Positions 12,666-25,692 of a stretch of DNA of 64,000 nt are shown here, piece after piece. This DNA comes from Congeria kusceri. Taxonomy: Eukaryota > Mollusca > Bivalvia > Myida > Dreissenidae. Below the pieces are notes generated by a model. That model ran no database searches, was not told where the DNA came from, and was given only the letters and a program-made list of their open reading frames with translations. Location: contig CM051034.1 of assembly GCA_027627225.1 (NCBI GenBank), forward strand, positions 48,465,081-48,529,080. The letters are read 5' to 3'. Numbering within the stretch: position 1 is the first letter of the stretch; each line of letters opens with the position of its first letter. The position numbers and the translations under genes are program-made.

Positions 12666-12779
12666 ACGTGTGTTTTTCAAAATACTCACACTTCTGACGT
12701 CAACATGTAAACATGAAAAGTGCCAAACGAACACGGCCAATATTATAAACTGATTTGTTTCCCCATTTTATATACCGTA

Positions 12780-13490
12780 TTTTATGCTAGGTTCCCACTA
12801 TTACGATTCGCGCGACGATTGAAATCGTGGTCTTAATCATGAACCAATCGTAGTGATCGTATTAGATCTTATCAGATCTTAACAGATCTTGAGTTCCACT
12901 GTAATCGCGTTAATGTAGAAAAATTGTGAACGGTTCAGAAATTATCTACGATTAACACGATCAACTGCGATCAATTGTCCATCGGGATCATCGTATCAGA
13001 TCTTATTGCATCGTAGCAAAGCGCGACAAATAGTATCGAATCGTGCATCCAAATCGTGGTGATCGGGATCGATTGTAGACAAGAAAAAGCACCACGCTCT
13101 GTTAAGATGTGTTTCGATTTCAAAAAACATTGAAATCAATTGTCATTCGGGCTGTATTTATATCATTCTGGTCCAGTCGTAGCTGCAATAGTGATCTCAT
13201 CGATTACGATCGTGAAAGACATCGCGAACTCAGAAGTAGCCTATCGTAACGGAGCGCATGCATTTGTGATAAGCGTATCGGAACTTATCTTTGCGTACCA
13301 GAACGCTTATCTCGGGGAACCCGATCGTGATGATCGTGTCAGATCGGGACCCTATTGTGGACTCGACCGAAACAATCCCAACGGAACATATGTAATCGTA
13401 TCTGAACTGGATGTTCGGACCGTGACATATCGTGACACCTGTAATTGACAAATCGTGACCAGATCGCAACAGAGCGCAAATCATCGTTTG
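12780..13490. repeat. GATC/CGAT-rich insert in block A copy 1
   Basis: A 0.7 kb stretch with clearly higher GC than its flanks, full of short overlapping words such as 'atcgtgatcg', 'cagatctta', 'gatcgtgtcagatc' and 'cgatcgtga'. It replaces nothing in block A copy 2 (about 40.2-40.3 kb), so it is an insertion. No transposase and no clear terminal repeats were found. Two overlapping open frames on opposite strands are by-products of the composition. Confidence 0.5.
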
Positions 13491-14697
13491 TTTAAGAAAT
13501 GTTGACACACTTACATACGTAAATGTTTATCCATGTGTTAACATCCGTGAAATCCTTTGTATTTTATTATAAATGTCCACTAATAAGATAATACACAACG
13601 ATCTCTTTCCTGTCTGATATTTATTGAAATTCGAAGTGCAAGATATATTACTTGATGTATAATTTATCCGGAATGTAGTTATCAGGGTAATTTGTCTGGC
13701 GGCTGATTTCGAGCTTATATACATGTGACTGACAGCATGTTTAAACTGGTGGTCGTATGCACCTACATGTTACGACAGGCTGATAATGGAAGAATCAAGT
13801 CAAACCAGCTACAGAAATGTTAAAACTAATATAATACAAATTAATATTGTCAATCCTCTGTCGTTCTAGTCGATAAGTACAGTAGTGTGCTTTATGTTAA
13901 CTGTTTGACTGTGCGCATTAAAAGTAAAAGTTTAAGACGTTTTAAGACTGTTCATGTTTACTAAAATTTAACGTGTATATGGCTGATTTAAATATATGTT
14001 GCATTGACAGCGTTTACATCACATCAGTTTGAACTGGTGTCGTACGCACAACATGCATGCTACGACATGTGACTCAAATGTGCTTTGAAGGCATCATGTA
14101 TTATTGATTGTACCTCATATTGAAGACGATACAAGGAAGATAAATTAAGGTAGAGTATCCAAAATTATTTCAAACCTGAATTGTTTTATTATTATCATCA
14201 TCTGTATCATTTCAGGGATTGAAAAACCAAATATTATTAACTTTTACCGTCAAATAAAAACTTATTAAAATTTTACTACTCCAGAGACAGGTGGGCCATT
14301 ATAACTTAAATTATTTGACCCTGGGCTTGATAAAGTAATAGCAATCACTAAATTTTGCAAATATATTTACAACTTTGGTGCTTACACAATTTGTAAGCAT
14401 TGCAAAATTACGAAAAAATAAAAATATAAATTAATTGTATCTTAAGAAATAGTTTCTTATATGTTTGTCTTACAGCTACACAATGGCCACTGTAGGAGAT
14501 GAGCTAGAATGAGTGCGCATAAATCACACCTGAGAGCGATAATCATAAAAGTGTAGTTAATATAATGACTTATTTTTAATGCGTTACATACATGTATTAA
14601 CAAATATAAAAAAGGTTAAAAAGCTACTTTGCCCGTAAAGTTTGCAAACACATTTAGACAATATTATGAATGTGTGAACTATTTTATTTGGCTATCC

Positions 14698-14975
14698 CTA
14701 CATTATGGCCTAGTGGTTAGGGCGTGCGCCTACGGAGCGGGAGGTCGAAGGTTCGAGTCCTACACAGGGCGAGTTCTGATATGGCCGGTTGCCTACCCAG
14801 CAGCTTGTTAAATCAAGGGGTACCGATTGCCTTCCGGCCAAGCGCCCGGCATATAGGATAGGAATCGGGAGTAAAGATGTTCATCCGTAAAGGTGTCTTA
14901 TAAGTCAAAACTGGCTGGCCCTTAATCGCGAGGGGTGACACTATAATAAACAAACACTTTACTTTTACTTTTGTT
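14698..14975 (+). mobile_element. tRNA-derived SINE (Arg-like head)
   Basis: 'ggcctagtggttagggcg' is an A box, 'gcctacggagcg' looks like an anticodon arm with ACG, and 'aaggttcgagtcctac' is a B box. A tRNA-unrelated body follows, ending in 'aaacactttacttttacttttg'. This is a standard mollusc SINE layout. It is not found at the matching point of block A copy 2. Confidence 0.8.
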
Positions 14976-17900
14976 GGACACATTGTGTCCCACGCAATCA
15001 CATTGTCGATTTTATATGAAAGTCAAACAATGTAGTTTGGTGTCCAACTATACGATAGGTGTGTAGACATTACAAGTGTATATAGAAAATACATTTTAGT
15101 TGAAATGAAATATAACAGTGCCAATGATACAATTTAGGCCGTTAAAAAATCTATTTGCAGGGAAAATTAACACGTTAAATACATGCTGAAATTTCAAGAT
15201 TTGGGCATGTATTAAGAAATCTCCTCACTAATAACTTTTGTAAAATTGTTAAAATGATACAATTCTGTAAATACAGAAGTTTGCTTATTAATTTTCTATT
15301 TTAGGAACATATACATCGTTGAATTGACATTTACTCTGAAATTTTTGCTCATTGTGAACATCCTTAGGCGTGTTATTATTTGTAGCTTAGCATATAGCCT
15401 TAAGTTCACAACAAGTTCAATAAATGATAAAATGGATTACTATCATTTCATAGCCAAATTAAAGTTCAACTTCATGTACTTCAGAAAAAAGATTATTATC
15501 AACAAAAACAACAACAACAACACATATAACACATGGGAATTTAGTAATGCAAATAATAAGGGGAAGTTATGTGACAATATGGTTGCTAAATAACTAACAA
15601 TTATTTGATAACATTCATTTTAAGGGTTGCTTTTGGCATTCACCAAGCTAACAAGCCAACAAGTCTAAATAAGGCACTTGCTTTGCAGCCTAAAAGATCA
15701 CAACAATTTGAGAGCTAACACCACTCTTAGCTGTTGTATCGTCAAATAATTAGACTGTCCACTAAATATCTTAGACATAGTTTGGTCATCTAATATTTCA
15801 TACCGCTAAATATGTTATTTAATCCTTAGTTGATTTGGAAACAATCTTTAATTGACGTGGTCTTTACAGCTGAACGGTGTTATATTCGCATCAGTCGAAG
15901 TTCCGGATATGTCGGAGTGGATAATAATGCCCGACTTTCTTCCGTCTATTTTATATAAATACATACGGATATCTGCAATTTTAACTCGAACTGTTTGTTA
16001 TATCGATGTGGTTTCCTATCCAAACTAGTACTTTCACAATTATTTCTATGTGAATAACTTAAAGTGTTGACGTCTTTGGCAAGACGTTTGCGGCAACAGT
16101 CCTAGTAATTCACAAATTGCGTTCATCTGTCCACTTCTTTTCACAGGTTTTACTATTATTTGAATCCAGGTGTTATTAAATGATGAAACTATAAAACTCA
16201 CTCCTAAGTACACGCTTTACCGTTACGGTAAACGACTGAGTCAATTTTAACGAACCACATACACAAACATGGATTAAACGTGCGACTACTTTAATGTTCT
16301 TCGTAATCATATCACAGTAATGCATATAAGCAATCGAGTTTGCATGTTTAAAATTTGCAATTATAACCGTACATAATTGGCGAATATTAAAATTTACACT
16401 TTCATATTTAACTGTTTAAGTGGAGCATACGGTAAAAACTTTGGTTTTATATTAGAAACGTGTCTACCCCCGGGTCCAATTAGACATATAACTAGTGTGA
16501 TGAGTTATGTTTAAATTAAAAAAAACAACAACAAATTAATCGACTCTCTTTGGAAAATGTGTTTCATGTTTTACGTTTGAAATTAACATTAATCATGAGG
16601 AACTTCAGCTAGTTTCGTAGTGTTGAAAATGTAAACTTTAAACCGAACTTCAAGCTGTTCAAATTATATTTATTTTATGAACGTGTGTATAAGATTTTAC
16701 CTTATAATGCATTATTTTATATGTTTGTTATTTCACCATTAAATGTTTAATGTTTGGTTTGATTTGTATCACCTTGTTAGTGCCTTTAAGTATATAGTAC
16801 ACTATTATTATAAACTATTATAGTTTAGCACAAATATGTAATCCAAAGTTTAACTGATATTAAATAATAACCTCATTAAGCAAGTACTCAAAGGAAAACA
16901 AAACTAAAATGGTTATGCTTTCGAATTCATAAATCTTCCCACTTAATATCACTTAGGATATAATAAATACTTACCCTTATGTCAATAGTAAATCTCAGTT
17001 AAGCGTAGAAAGAGAATCAATCAATAAAACTTCCTTTATTTACCTTGAGTGTGTGTGTTATGGCAATGTTCGAGTTTAGATTTACAAACTGGTCTATAAA
17101 GGCTACAGTAAAAATGTTTGGTTCAGGTTTCCTGACAACCGACCCATAATTTGTTCATGAAACATGTTGACGTACGTATGTATATTCATTTATTGACATC
17201 TGTGAATTTATGTTTTCAATTTTATGACATTAATACACTATTATTAGGAAACTTACCATAATGCCATGTCGGATCTTTATTTAAATGTCCAGTGCACAGC
17301 TTATTACCGTATGACGGGCGGATAACTTTCAGGATCTCTACATATCAGTGGTTAGATGTCTAGGTCTCGAGCGTATATGTTCGACTGATAACAACTGAAA
17401 CGCTTCATACGCACCTACATCTTAATGATATGTGACTCAAATCGTAGATAAAATTATTATGTTTTACGACACGTTTCACATCTGTCAAAACGTGAAGAGG
17501 AAGATTAATTAGATCACCTGTAAATCAGCTGACTTTATTTTTTCGCATTTAGCCACACGGGTATGTATTTTTTGGTAATTACTTGATGTGATATTTATTT
17601 AAACACACACATACCCCAACCCACTTTTTACATTTACTCTGACGAATAATAAATCCCAGATCATAATATCCAAACGCAAGTCGATGGGCGGAAAGATGAT
17701 AAAGTCGATGTAAAATTGTCAGATTAACACGTGACATTAAATTAACAAATGCATTATAATAAAAGCACTATGTCTGTTGTATGTATTTAATTCGTGGTTG
17801 ATATTAAATGATAAAACAATGAACCTTTCTCCTGAAAATCAAGATAGTGCATGGTTTTACCGATAACATCTGAATTCACCTTTACAAAGTGCATACACAC

Positions 17901-17994
17901 AAACGGGTAGAGTTTAAGACTGCACTAATTTTCTTTATAATCAAAATAGAAGTTATGCGTAGATGCAAACAAGTTTAATTTTAAAATTGTCTAC

Positions 17995-19225
17995 GGTCAT
18001 AATTGGGGGTGTCGCGATATGCCGGTATACCGGTTCATTGCAGTATTTGATTCTACGAGAAAATATCGCGATATGTATGTCCATACCGGTATATAGCAAT
18101 ATTTATGTCGTACTTTGTGTTTTGTTTTTTTTCCTGTAAAAACCTTGAATCCACAAATTCTATGTAATTTAAAACACGCCTAATGTCAGTGGTAAACAAA
18201 TGAATCCCTGTACCGTTTGTAAATTTGATATTGGTGTAGGGCTAACTTTTAAAAGCCGGACCATGATAAGCTGTATCGGAGATAACTAATTTTACATTTA
18301 TGCTTGGTATACATGTATTGTTTGCCATGTGCGTGCTTAAAAATGCATTATGTCTGGTATGTGTAAGGTAAAAATAGAGAGTGAAATACATTATATACAT
18401 ACATACATACATACTTATTTTACCGGTAAGAACAAAACATATACATGTGCAAGAAGTCTGTGTCATCTTGTACTCCAATCTCCTAGCAGAGTTATCGTTT
18501 GTACACCATACACCTCTGCAACGGGCTAAATGAAACGAATCTTGTCAAAACCGGAAACCAATGTATTTAACGCACATTTTAGTTGATTTCTAGAACCACA
18601 AGCATAGAAATAAAGAATACATGGTTTTTAAATGATCATAAATGAGGAAAAAAAAGATTTCTATTAATGGAACTATTATCATGCCCCATTTACGCAGATG
18701 CAATCAGCTCGCAGATGAAAACAAAAGGGACAGAGTGGATAGTATTGTTCGTTGCGTTTGAATGTAATGATCATGTGACTAACACAACGTGAGTTGGGAC
18801 TACTTTCCAAGCCAACTACAGAGGTACATGGAATGTTGCCGGTGTGCAAGAGATGGCTTGTACGCTTCAACACGAAGGGCAGAGTACCGGTGCAGATGTA
18901 AATCACTAAAAATGTTATACACTAAATTTATATGGTGTACAACGACATCAGCCTGTTTGAAATAATTAATATATATGTGTGATTTTTTTACATTTGCAAT
19001 GATTTCCTGTCTTCTCTTTGTATGTTGCTGTTGTTTCGCCTGTTTAAGTCCCAATTACAGCGGGGTCCTGCTGACAGTGATTTGATCAGTCTAAAGCATG
19101 TTAAATACATAAATAGATACATCGCAATATAACCCAATAAACATCGTGATAAATTACAAAATATCCCAATAGATCTATATCGCGATATGGATTTCTAATA
19201 TTGTGACAACCGTGCTGGTAAATGA
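17995..19225. mobile_element. Non-autonomous hAT-like element
   Basis: The left end reads 'gggggtgtcgcgatat' and the right end, reverse-complemented, reads 'cggttgtcacaatatta', an imperfect terminal inverted repeat. Both subterminal regions are rich in 'atcgcgatat' and 'tatcgcaat' words, which is typical of hAT-like MITEs. No transposase is present. Block B copy 2 keeps the right end (about 47.09-47.17 kb) but lacks the left 0.5 kb, so the element predates the block duplication and was trimmed in copy 2. Confidence 0.5.
18396..18416. repeat. Short (ACAT)n microsatellite
   Basis: About five tandem copies of the tetranucleotide, inside the hAT-like element. It lies in the part missing from block B copy 2. 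Confidence 0.85.
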
Positions 19226-19420
19226 TGTTTATTTTTTGTTACATACATAATGTTTCAGCTGTATTTTTCAGTGTACACAATGTTTAATAAAAATTTGAAA
19301 ACATGCATAGGCTTATGATTATTTTGGATTTGTGGTTAATGTGTAATCTATCCAATCTATATATTTACGTGCTGGAGTTTATGGAGTACGATTAGGGTTT
19401 TTAATATCTTAAATGAAGGA

Positions 19421-19915
19421 GCATCATGCTCTTGAGGTCGATCATCAAGCTCGTTTATTGAGCATCATGTTCGATCCATTTATTTACATGCTGGAGTTTA
19501 TGGAGTACGATTAGGGTCTTTAATATCTTATACAGCATCATGCTCATAGAAACGAGTATCATGCTCGTAAGATCGAGCATCATGCTCAATGAACGAGCAT
19601 CTTGTTCTTACGGCCAAGCATCATGCTCATAAGATCGAGTATCATGCTCGTCAATTCGAGTGTGACGCTATTTTTGGGAGCATCATGCAGGGTTAGGCAA
19701 TAAAGACCCTCTTCGTACGGCCTAGTACTATCGAGCATCATGCTCAATGAACGAGCATCATGCTCTTAAAATTGAGCCTCATGCTAGTTTATCGAGCACC
19801 ATGCTCGTTTACTGAGCATCATGTTCAATCTTACGAGCATCATGCTCGCTCAATGAACGAGCATCATGCTCTTTAGGTCGATCATCATGCTCGTTTATTA
19901 TGCATCATGCTCGAT
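19421..19915. repeat. Array of the palindromic 13-mer GAGCATCATGCTC
   Basis: About twenty exact or near-exact copies of GAGCATCATGCTC, a near-perfect palindrome around a central base, separated by variable spacers of mostly 6-10 bases ('aatgaac', 'gtaagatc', 'gtttact'). Two larger units also repeat: the phrase 'gctggagtttatggagtacg' occurs just before the array and again near 19.49 kb. The array is absent from block B copy 2, where 'gtgctggagt' is followed by unrelated sequence, so it arose after the duplication. Confidence 0.9.
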
Positions 19916-20299
19916 CCATTTAATTGCGGTGTTGGAAGGTGATATGCTTGTGTTACTGGTGGTTAGTGATGTGTTTTAACCGATGTTACTGCCCAAATCA
20001 TAGAGGTAGGTTTCAGACTCGGTCGTCGGTTGGAATAATACGTTATTCACCTTGTGTACGATTTATTCCTGGAATAAATGACTAGCATAATATTACAAAC
20101 TACAAATATTTAGTACAAGGCATTACACGGGTGTTTACGATTTTTATTTGGAGTTAAAGCTAGTAACATAATATTGTTTGTTTCCTGTCGAGATGTATTA
20201 CACCATTAATAAAGCATGTTGTATTTCTTTAAACACGTTAGCAGTATATAATAATATATCATATAATTAAACATTATTATTTCACAATCGATTGGACCT

Positions 20300-21922
20300 T
20301 ATCTTCGTTTCCACACCATCACCATTGTATTGCCATTGTTACTGATATTGATACCGATACTGATTCATATTATTTGTTCTATATTTTAATAATTTAGTAA
20401 TATACATGATCACGTGTGAATGATGAATTCCACTATAACATGCATTGAGCTTTACTTCGAACGTAATTTTATTAACGAATATATCTTACGTTGTTTAACT
20501 TAGATAACATGCAATTGGTTATCATGCCTGCAACTGATCTCTTGTACAGTTTTCTTTCATGTGAGCATATATTTACTTAGTGCATTACTGCGTTTCTTAT
20601 TGCTCCCCTAGTGACCATCACCTATTAAAGTGTTGTATGCAGAGTGTTTCTTCGTGAGTTTGAATATTGTATTTTACTATCATAACTGCAAACATTTAAG
20701 CCTCTGAACTTACCAAAGTCAAGCGTAATACTTGTGTAGAAAGAAATCAAACCTCCTACAACTTCCGAATCAAGTCTATCAAACTTACTCGAAGGCCTGT
20801 CGGACGTACATACATTAACGTGTAAGTGAATGATACAAATAGATACAAATGTTTTTGAAAATATCGACGAAAGCGTTACAGACGCTTCATAGTTGTTGAC
20901 ACTTTAATTTGTTTCCATCAACAATCGACACTTTATTTCCAATACATTTCTGTGTCAGCTTAAGATTTTAATATATAATGCATATAACGTTCTTTCTTTT
21001 TGGGATCTGTGAACATTGTTTCAATTGCTGATTTTGCCAGTTTGCGATACGTCAGTTTAGCAAAAGAATTAGGCAATTATTTCGGTTTACACTATCTATG
21101 GACACATTCATGCTTTATAAGCTCAATAAGATAACCGCCACACTTTTGACAAACGTTGAAAAATATATTGTAGTTTAAAAGTATTAAAAAGTAGTTGACG
21201 CGAAGTAGTAAATAGCTACATTTTTTTTTCATGGACCAATTAAAATAAAAAGACAACCGTGCATCTATGCAAAATATGGTATTAAACACTCTGCTTATTG
21301 TTATATTATTTTAATTCTGGATAAGATTACAATAATCATGAAGTCTTTATTCTAACCATACTCATGTCCGGTTCATAAACATGTACAAGAGTAGTGCGTA
21401 CATTAAATAATTAGACAGAAGCTGTTCATATTTTATGTATATAAGATATATAGGTATAAAGCACTTCGTCAAGTGTTTACAACTGAAGTAACTCATCGTG
21501 ACCATGTCTGCAGTTATATCTTTATAATTATGATACATTTTGCAAAACAATAAACTGTAAATGTATTTCATGAAATGAACATCAAACTGGATAAGAGCCA
21601 AAGTACAATGCAATGATGCATACGTGATATACGTATATATACACGTTCAGGTCACGAAATAAAAGAATAAAAGTACTCCAGCTGCATTAACATGATATAA
21701 ACACGTATTAACATCGCAATGTGATGAACACACGTGTCACGTTGAATGGAAGTACACTTACGTGGTAGCATTCATGCAAAGGAAGCGTTGCCATTTACAG
21801 AACGGACAACAACCTAAAAGCAAACCAACATTAATATTCACAGAAAAATACGCAACAATTCCTAATAATTTCTCAAAGTGTATATTGTGGCAGAAATTTC
21901 TCTGAAGTTTTCAATGTACTAC
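20300..21922. other. Non-coding stretch 3' of cassette III
   Basis: AT-rich DNA between block B and the last exon of cassette III. No exon with sound splice signals, RNA gene or known repeat was found. I looked here for a fourth (d-type) exon matching cassettes I and II and did not find one. Confidence 0.5.
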
Positions 21923-23088
21923 TCAGTCATTAACACTCTCCTTGTTATTATCGTTTTTTAACAGCGGTACTATTGTCTGTAAGTAGCACCGGCTGTTACT
22001 AGTCTTCATCCAGTAAATATGCAGTTTTCGTTCGGGGGGTGTAATGGTTGTCAATGATACATTGAGGCCTCGAATCGTCCGTACGTCTTGATTGTAATAA
22101 CGATCCTCCTCAAAGTGCTGGGCGATTTTGCAGTTAAGCGCACCACGCAAAAACTCCATGTAAAACGGGCCTGTAAAAGTTACAATAAAAACAAGGCACT
22201 TTCAATAAAAGTCGGAAACCCCTTAAGCGTAATGGTCAAGCTCTTAAAAGCTGCATTTTTTGTCGGTAATCATACAAACTTGTCAGACAACTTTTTAAAT
22301 ATTCACTTACCTTGCCCTGTGTTGACAGTTTCGCGCACAAGATCAGCAAATACCATCCCTACATCCTTTGCCACTGATGACTGCTTGCTTTCTTTAAACT
22401 CAATGCCATGCATTTCAAAGAAGAGTCTTGCGTTCACCTGGCTTCTGGAAAGCCAGGTTTCAAACGCATCTGCCAACTAATACAAAGAAACAATTTTAAT
22501 TTCAGTACTGGCGTGTGAAAGGCCATGTAAAACGACAGTCTAGGACATACATTAGTATTACTAAGGCTGGATTCCATATTGTACTTTATGCCAAAATGTC
22601 AATATAAAGAGTTATCACAGAATTATTATCAATAACCTTTAATTATTGCTCATGTATACAACGTTTACAAGTAGTAATTTGAAGTAGTGTACCTTTTGTT
22701 AAATTCAAACTCTCATGATAACTGAACGGCAATGAACATTTCTTAAATAAAAACACACACCAACCTAAAACCGACATTCCAATTTCGTATTTTCAAATGT
22801 CTTAAAACAATAAACTGGGTTGTTTATAACAAAATAGCTTATATGTTCACTCAAACAGAAATGGTTTTGTTCTATGAATGAATATACAACTAAGTAAGAA
22901 AATATAAATCTAGTCGACATACCTTGACAACATATTTATCAAAGTTTTGTAGAGCATATCGTATTGCAGCCAACCGCAGGATATATTTCATTTCTGCATT
23001 CCCAAAGAGCAGATAACTCATGAACTCGTAAGGACAAGTGGTTTCGTGACCAGACTTCTCATATGCAGTATATCCTGGTACATTGATG
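21923..23088 (-). CDS. Cassette III: alternative C-terminal module (OTU/vertnin-like)
   Basis: Three exons: a 23,088-22,923 (166 nt), b 22,476-22,311 (166 nt), c 22,170-21,923 (248 nt, ending in TGA). Exon a contains TTCPYEFMSYLLFGN, exon b ARLFFEMHGIEF and DLVRETVN, exon c LNCKIAQHFEEDRYY and QTIVPLL. It is the third tandem copy of the module after I and II, and all frames are open. Exon a begins with one base of a split codon, so it needs a donor ending in two bases; the only one found upstream is the constant exon ending at 32,117. The module ends inside exon c, without the 153-nt exon d of I and II. Comparison with OTU/vertnin proteins ('NCLFR..S.LLYG' and 'NHFVPL' regions) suggests a related but degenerate fold; this copy alone keeps a Cys at the expected position. 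Confidence 0.68.
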
Positions 23089-23350
23089 CTATTAATAATA
23101 AACAACACATGAAGCACTCACATCATGCGTTCACAAAATCAGTATTATAAATGTTTGTTTGAAGAAACATAGATGATTTGGAAAAGGCTCATGTGTCAGC
23201 TTTCAAAAGGTATTCCATAATTTAGTTAAATGCAGTAGTTTTATTTTTTGTATATTCAATCACCATTTAAGAAAAATATGTATAATAAAATTACTTTTTG
23301 GCGAAACAATTGGCAACTGGTGGGATATATAATTATATTTGTAAACAAAC

Positions 23351-25692
23351 TCACGTTTTTATGATCCGCATCACATGTGGGTCGGGTTTTAAAATGACAT
23401 GCCATTTCAGTTGCTCAAATTCATATATACATTTTTTGTGTATCATATCTAAACTGATTTGTGCCTCAAATACCTCCTGATTGTATATGTCCTCGCATAA
23501 TTGCTGCAACGATTAGATGAAAACAGAAATATGATGACATAGGAACACAACATTGTTACAGCTAATAACATCCACCATAATTTAAAAAGGGCACATGTAA
23601 AAATAACCAGAACACATTTTTGCTTAAATTGCAACTGATACTATATACAAACGTAGTTATTTTGGTGTAGAGTGCATATACACTGTATACTGCACACTGA
23701 ACATTCGGACACGATTCGCGTATTAAATATGGATACATGCACATGTATTAGGCTGTAAGTAGGATGCCTTTTTATGTACGTTATAAAAGATTTGCTCTTG
23801 TTTACACTAAACAGACAACACTCAGACGACTTATTTGCATTGGGTTTCCGGTACAAAATAAGTGACGCATTGACATACAAATTGTATCTACAGTTTATTT
23901 ATAGTAAGATTTTGTTAACACTATACTTGTATCCATATCAGTGTTTATATTATGTCGCAAGTTATTTGACAGAAGTCGTGTAAACACGCATAACATAACA
24001 TGATTTACTGTTAATAAACGTAAAATTGAAGTAGGTTATGTTTAATTATAAAACAATGATGAATAGTGTTTACCATTCCTGAGTTAGTTGGAACACACTT
24101 GAACAAAGGGACTATCCAGAACTTTTCTGGACCATCGCCCGACGATTGCATGCAGTACACGTGCAGTTCACGTTCACTGGATGTTTCTGTTGTTAAGGTA
24201 ACGTTGAGGCCTGCGATAGTTTCTACTTTTCGGCTGTCGAAACAGTTCTTCTCAAAGTGCTGGGTGATTTTGCGGTTTAATACCCCGCTCAAAAATTCAA
24301 GGTAAAACGGGGCTGGAAAAACAACTTTTACTATATTTCACAACTTGAATGGATTGTGTGGAATATAAGTGTTCGTCTGTTATCTGTTATTTATTATTAT
24401 GTTGTGTTATTATATTACAATAAACCAATATTTAATGGAATGCTATTACGATATCTGATGAATATTTTTCATACCATTGCCTTTCTCTTCGTTTACTGTT
24501 TCACGCACTAATCTGCCAAATGCAACCGCCACACCCTCTCTCACGTTCGTTGGCCGTTTTTGCTTCTCATCAATGTCAATGCCATTCGCTTTGAAGAAGA
24601 CTTTAGCCGCGTAAGAGGAATTTCCATTTTTAATGAACTCGTCTGTCAGCTGCAGAAACACAAATATCAAAATCATTCAAACATGTTTTGGCTTGCAACA
24701 AGATAGGTTTCTTGAAATTCAACGGCCAATATTCCTCAGTAAATGAAGTAATTTGTCAATATATTGTATACCTTAAGTGTAAATTAAACCAGTGCTTGTC
24801 ACAGCGTATTTATTGCAGTCCGCTACCGGTGGCTTGTTACAGCAAAATATTATGACGGACAGACAGACCGACCGACTACTGAAGGTGGGAAGGGCATATT
24901 GTTGTGCATTATCATGAGTTCAGATAAACATATTAATTTACATATAATACGGATGGATTGTTATGATGAAGGAAATATAGAGAATAAATCCAATAATGTC
25001 GAGAACGAAACACACACTTTCATATTTATTGGAGATCTATAGAACAAAATTTAGGAATAAAAAATATATCCAAAGATATCGTCTCATGATGGTGAACATT
25101 TCCGCAAAGTAATTTCAAAATCCATTTAGAAATTACAAGATAATTGACCAGACACAAAAAACTGACCCCATTTTTGATCTTTGACTTCAAAGTGTGACCT
25201 TAACCTTGGAGGTACAGACCTGTATCTGGCACGCGACACATCGTCTCATGATGGTGGAAATTTCTACCAAGTAATTTCAAAATCCACTTAGAAATGACAG
25301 AGTTATAGAGCGGACACAAAATGGAAAGGATGGACGGACGGACGGACGGAAGGAAGGACACGCGCAAACCTTTAGTCCCTTACCGGTTTATCCGGTATGG
25401 GACTAACAAGGACAAAACGTACTAAAATTACCAGTATGATACATACATGATCACGTCAAATTAATACTTGAACAAGTCTATCACGGAAGCCAATGTGGAG
25501 TCATTATACTATATTATGGTTGCTACCTTTGTTACATATGTTTCAAAGTGCTTCATTGCATATCGTGCTGCAGCTAGTCTAATGATGTACATCAGCGATT
25601 GATTTCCACACAACAAGATGTTTATCCATTCGTACACGGACGTGTTTTTTTCTCCGGGCATTTCGTATGCCTTATACCCAGGGACATCGATT
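23351..25692 (-). CDS. Cassette II: alternative C-terminal module (OTU/vertnin-like)
   Basis: Four exons: a 25,692-25,527 (166 nt, with VYEWINILLCGNQSLMYIIR), b 24,649-24,475 (175 nt, with AKVFFKANGIDI and RLVRETVN), c 24,312-24,074 (239 nt, with LNRKITQHFEKN and FWIVPLF), d 23,503-23,351 (153 nt, ending in LKPDPHVMRIIKT then TGA). Splice sites are AG/GT with phases 2, 0, 1, 0, identical to cassette I, and exons a and d have the same lengths as there. With the constant exons the message would be 1998 nt from CRD1 to stop, a multiple of three. No first exon or promoter of its own is visible in the 0.6 kb between it and cassette I. Functionally it should act in the cytoplasm as the receptor tail. 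The Cys and His expected of an active OTU protease are not seen. Confidence 0.7.
25080..25400. repeat. Bivalve-type dispersed repeat with GGAC tail
   Basis: The phrase 'cgtctcatgatggtg' followed by 'aagtaatttcaaaatcca' and 'ttagaaat' occurs twice about 160 bases apart, then the sequence ends in a short (GGAC)n run at about 25,330-25,352. The ending 'ccggtttatccggtatggg' is a small inverted repeat. It sits in the intron between exons a and b of cassette II. Confidence 0.7.

Larger units (their letters stand above)
10720..16700. repeat. Duplicated block A, copy 1 (5' flank of receptor gene 1)
   Basis: Long stretches match 39.41-42.34 kb in the same order and orientation: 'gacgaacattcgcgctcttc' at about 11.34 and 39.67 kb, 'catccgtgaaatcctttg' at 13.54 and 40.36 kb, 'gtagttatcagggtaa' at 13.67 and 40.49 kb, and 'cgatgtggtttcctatccaa' at 16.0 and 41.76 kb. 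Copy 1 is longer because it has gained a hairpin MITE, three SINEs and other inserts. It also resembles block B more distantly, so A and B are themselves an older tandem pair. It contains no open gene, only a dead 57-nt exon. Confidence 0.8.
16840..20300. repeat. Duplicated block B, copy 1
   Basis: Matches 45.28-48.01 kb in order and orientation: 'aaaactaaaatggttatgct' at 16.9 and 45.35 kb, 'taaatcccagatcat' at 17.65 and 46.15 kb, 'tacacctctgcaacgggct' at 18.5 and 46.5 kb, and 'gtgttggaaggtga' at 19.93 and 47.66 kb. Differences are a 0.5 kb segment at about 17,995-18,505 missing from copy 2 and the 13-mer array found only here. No gene is visible. Confidence 0.8.

Noticed and set aside
11880..14800. 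tRNA genes (Asp-like at 11.9 kb, Arg-like at 14.7 kb)
   Set aside because: A and B boxes are good, but acceptor stems do not pair and SINE bodies follow, so these are SINE heads.
19421..19915. CRISPR-like array
   Set aside because: Spacers are 6-10 bases and degenerate, units vary, and the DNA is animal; it is a palindromic minisatellite.
22088..22480. 130-codon open frame on the plus strand
   Set aside because: It is the reverse strand of cassette III exons b and c, which have splice sites, phases and two paralogues; the plus-strand frame has none of these.
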